NCBI GenBank assembly: GCA_002773135.1
Contig: PFCB01000030.1
Span: forward strand, 1-41,265
Reading direction: 5' to 3'
DNA: 41,265 nucleotides
Source of the DNA: Candidatus Magasanikbacteria bacterium CG10_big_fil_rev_8_21_14_0_10_47_10
GTDB taxonomy: Bacteria; Patescibacteriota; Patescibacteriia; Magasanikbacterales; UBA922
A program made the translations under genes and the position numbers. Positions 38,574-41,265 of the stretch are shown here, in pieces (position 1 is the first letter of the stretch; every line of letters begins with the position of its first letter). Below the pieces are notes generated by a model, which saw nothing but the letters and a program-made list of their open reading frames with translations, searched no databases and had not been told where the DNA came from.

Positions 38574-39509
38574 CTATGCCCCGCTGTCAGGAGCAACCGT
38601 TTTACCTATTTCCAGGTCTTTATAGGTAGCGCCAACTCGGGCGGGATCCCGAAAGACAAAGACCCCGTCTTGTTCAACCGTCCCGACCTGCCCCCATACT
38701 TGTTCCAGCGCGCTATACGCACTCGCTTGCGACGAAAGGAGCAGAGCCGGGACGCGTGTCATTGTGTACTTCTCAACCAATTCCTTTCCACGCGCGTCTG
38801 ATACATCAACAATATCCTCGGACACAATCACCACGCCAAACTGTTGCAGTATGGGTCGCATGATTTTTTGCACATCATAACACTCTATGCAGTCTTTATC
38901 CGTTAGATACGTGGCTCCCACAAGTCCTGTCACTTCTGTTGATTGAGCATCCATGTACGGAGGCTGCTCCTGTTCCCAAAGAAGTGTGTTCTCTCCAACC
39001 GGGCGCGCCCCCTGCTCAAGCGCGCGAGCAAGCCGGTCTTTTATTTTCTCATCCGTCACAAATACCAGCGCCGGAAGCTTTCTGATACCAAATTTCTCAA
39101 TGACAGTCTTCCCTTCGGTACTGTCGGCGGAAACCACCCGATCGTCGAGCAGTTCGATATTTTGAGAAGACACCATCTTTTTTTGAGCGGACAAATCTCC
39201 GCACACCGGACAGTTTGATGGAAGAACAAGTGTCAGTGTTCCTTCCTGCGGCCGTACCAACTCAACCGCGTCACTCAGCTTGCTGTTTACGGTAACCGTA
39301 AAGAAGGTCATTGCCGCTATATTGGCCACAAGCACGACCACAAGAATCACCCACAGCGCCTTGATTGGATTTTTTTTAGCAAGAGCGGAAAACCGACTGT
39401 TTTTTTGAACCTGTTCTCCATGATCTTTACCACAACAATCATCCGAAACCGATTCTCTCATCTCCTCGTCGGCATCAATGTGATTCATTTCTTTTTCTTC
39501 TGTTTTCAT
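38574..39509 (-). CDS. Membrane-anchored tandem thioredoxin-fold protein (CPVC and CIEC)
   Basis: N-terminal DDCCGKDHGE, one TM, then NCPVCGD...RKLPALVF and DCIECYD...TRVPALLL (two CxxC + cis-Pro units). Confidence 0.65.
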   Translation of the reverse strand: MKTEEKEMNHIDADEEMRESVSDDCCGKDHGEQVQKNSRFSALAKKNPIKALWVILVVVLVANIAAMTFFTVTVNSKLSDAVELVRPQEGTLTLVLPSNCPVCGDLSAQKKMVSSQNIELLDDRVVSADSTEGKTVIEKFGIRKLPALVFVTDEKIKDRLARALEQGARPVGENTLLWEQEQPPYMDAQSTEVTGLVGATYLTDKDCIECYDVQKIMRPILQQFGVVIVSEDIVDVSDARGKELVEKYTMTRVPALLLSSQASAYSALEQVWGQVGTVEQDGVFVFRDPARVGATYKDLEIGKTVAPDSGA

Positions 39510-39541
39510 ACATCAAAATTAAATAAAAAATGTATATTCGT

Positions 39542-39727
39542 TTAGCAGCCGCCAACCATGGCCGGAGAGGATCCATCATCCGTAAAACTGACAGTCGCGG
39601 GAGAACCACCCACCCCAATTTGCGCGTCTTCCAATTGACGGCTCATGCCGGCAAGCGCCGCTGTCTGATACGACAAGACACCAATAGTGATTGCCAGCAT
39701 AATTGTTAGGTTTTTTTGTGAAAACAT
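39542..39727 (-). CDS. 61-aa secreted/anchored peptide ending in MVGGC
   Basis: MFSQKNLTIMLAITIGVLSYQTAALAGMSRQLEDAQIGVGGSPATVSFTDDGSSPAMVGGC*; signal-like N-terminus, single Cys at the C-terminus. Confidence 0.6.
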   Translation of the reverse strand: MFSQKNLTIMLAITIGVLSYQTAALAGMSRQLEDAQIGVGGSPATVSFTDDGSSPAMVGGC

Positions 39728-39767
39728 ACAAGAAATAATTATGAAACTCGGTAAAAATAAATATCTT

Positions 39768-40925
39768 TTAACATCCCCCCACCATACCGGGATTTTCTTC
39801 CGGCTCAAACCCGGACGTCTTGGCTTTTTTTTGCAAATCCGTCAATTCAGACTCTGTCAAATTCATGGTTAAATATTTAATATCCGGCTTGAATTCAGCA
39901 CGGTCACCCGCAAGCGAACTTGCCATGCGCTGCTGTAGCTGTACGGGAAAGTACAGCCCCTTCTGCCGGACAATCTCGTACGCGATCTGTGCGTCCGTCA
40001 TTTCAGGATATGTCCGTATAAGATACGCGGCTGTTCCGCGCATCGCAATTGAATGAGCGCAACCACAGGTTGGCGATCCGTCTTCTCGTACTAAAGTCGT
40101 AACACCGCAACAAAACTCACATGTCACATACGGCTCAGTGCCTATTTTAATGTACCGCTTCATTTCCTCTTCACTCAGCTGAATTGGATTTGATCCCTGC
40201 ATTGGAGCCATAATGCCGAGTTTTCGAATGGACGCATTGATCGCGTTCAAATTCGACATATCAAGACCAAGCTCGCTTCCGTAAAATGGAAGCGTTGTTG
40301 GGGTAACAAGCGCGGCAATATCCCGCGCAAATTCTCCTGTAAGGACGACACCGTCAGCCATATCCATGCCGATCATTTTTTTCCCCACCTGCATGGCAAG
40401 CGCCTGATTGGACACAAACAAAATACCAACGACGATAACCGCCACTTTCTGAAATATCAGATGTCCACTTTTGGTGGGCACGTCTTTTGGTTCAAATCGA
40501 CGCGCCAGTAACGCGATACCCGCAATAAGAACGACAAACGCTATCACACGCATCCACCAAAAATATGGTGAAAAGGCCATCACCGTTGCCGACAGGCCAA
40601 AATACGTGAGAAAGAATACAGGGCACACAGGACAAAGCATGGTAAAAAACGCAAGCAGTCCTGACCCGCCACCAACCGCGCACGACGCGGCTTTACCCTT
40701 TCGCGCAAGCGCAAAAAGTGACACACCAAATCCAAAGGCAACCGCAAACGACCCCGCAAACAGCAGGTCGAACGTGGTGACCTCATTCATATAGGGGATG
40801 CGGTACCCGATAATCGGAATCGTCCACAGACCCAAAAGCAATGTCTCAATGGCAAAGACAAGAAGACCACCGCCAATGAACCAAAGCCAAAACGTTTCCG
40901 TTTTTAACAGTGATACTGTTTTCAT
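39768..40925 (-). CDS. Cys-rich multi-TM protein ending in MVGGC
   Basis: TM CPVCP; soluble VTCEFCCG...PTCGCAHSIAMRG; C-terminus NPGMVGGC*. Confidence 0.75.
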   Translation of the reverse strand: MKTVSLLKTETFWLWFIGGGLLVFAIETLLLGLWTIPIIGYRIPYMNEVTTFDLLFAGSFAVAFGFGVSLFALARKGKAASCAVGGGSGLLAFFTMLCPVCPVFFLTYFGLSATVMAFSPYFWWMRVIAFVVLIAGIALLARRFEPKDVPTKSGHLIFQKVAVIVVGILFVSNQALAMQVGKKMIGMDMADGVVLTGEFARDIAALVTPTTLPFYGSELGLDMSNLNAINASIRKLGIMAPMQGSNPIQLSEEEMKRYIKIGTEPYVTCEFCCGVTTLVREDGSPTCGCAHSIAMRGTAAYLIRTYPEMTDAQIAYEIVRQKGLYFPVQLQQRMASSLAGDRAEFKPDIKYLTMNLTESELTDLQKKAKTSGFEPEENPGMVGGC

Positions 40926-40950
40926 AGGCACTCTATTACACATTAAATAA

Positions 40951-41265
40951 TCACACCGATACACCCTCCGCGCATCCCGTACGCCGCTGTTTATTCACCC
41001 TACGCCACATATACGCGACACCAATGACATTCACCAACACACCAATGGCAAGGAACACATCCTGATATTTTGTGATTGCGGCGGCACCGGCAAAACCTAC
41101 AAATGGTAGCCAATCAGCGACGTGGTGCGCGCAGCAAGCAGCCATGGCAAAACCGCTTGTACCGGCAGAGACACCGGCCATTGCGGCTTGATGTTCATGA
41201 ATCAAGAATCGTAATTGCTGAAACAAAAACATCTGGTATGTAAATCCGGCAAACAAGGGGGCAAG
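40951..41265 (-). CDS. Membrane protein with AACCAHH motif (N-terminus beyond window)
   Basis: Frame stays open to the window edge: ...LAPLFAGFTYQMFLFQQL...MAACCAHHVADWLPFVGFAGAAAITKYQDVFLAIGVLVNVIGVAYMWRR. Confidence 0.6.
   Translation of the reverse strand, partial: LAPLFAGFTYQMFLFQQLRFLIHEHQAAMAGVSAGTSGFAMAACCAHHVADWLPFVGFAGAAAITKYQDVFLAIGVLVNVIGVAYMWRRVNKQRRTGCAEGVSV

Noticed and set aside
1-41265. Alternative genetic code (UGA as Gly) as in some CPR lineages
   Set aside because: Recognisable genes such as folC end at UGA in the expected place and others show no in-frame UGA; standard code fits.
1-41265. CRISPR array, transposon or prophage
   Set aside because: No regularly spaced repeats, transposase, integrase or phage structural genes were recognised.

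Overview
This 41 kb window has the look of a Patescibacteria/CPR-type chromosome (inference from gene content and compactness). It is ordinary housekeeping for the most part, followed by an accessory-looking metal/thiol cluster. Plus strand, 1-9374: LytR_C-like tail (partial), der, pth, dprA, YhhQ-type transporter, folC, topA, and a short Rel/SpoT homologue. Minus strand, 9455-41265: parB, parA, COG2426 and VTT-type membrane proteins, D-Ala-D-Ala carboxypeptidase, scpB, scpA, aspS, NOP2/Sun methyltransferase, asnS, YibE/F, TspO, nrdG, nrdD, a PAS-sigma70 fusion, an RND pump with its adaptor, typA, an LCP-like protein, an HMA-TauE/SafE-cupredoxin protein, copper P-type ATPase, DUF5676-like, DoxX, a tandem thioredoxin-fold protein, and several Cys-rich membrane proteins. 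One tRNA-Leu(CAA) lies on the + strand. Main points of interest: (1) an unlisted 59-aa ORF (22232-22411, -) encodes the missing glycyl-radical domain of NrdD as a separate gene between nrdD and nrdG; (2) a PAS domain is fused to an ECF-like sigma factor immediately upstream of that operon; (3) two adjacent, otherwise dissimilar proteins in the Cys-rich cluster both end in exactly ...MVGGC, with every wobble base different; (4) two candidate minus-strand small RNAs have near-consensus promoters and terminators (about 7587-7682 and 16566-16665), one with an anti-Shine-Dalgarno-like CCUCCUUU apical loop. No CRISPR array, transposon or rRNA was seen.
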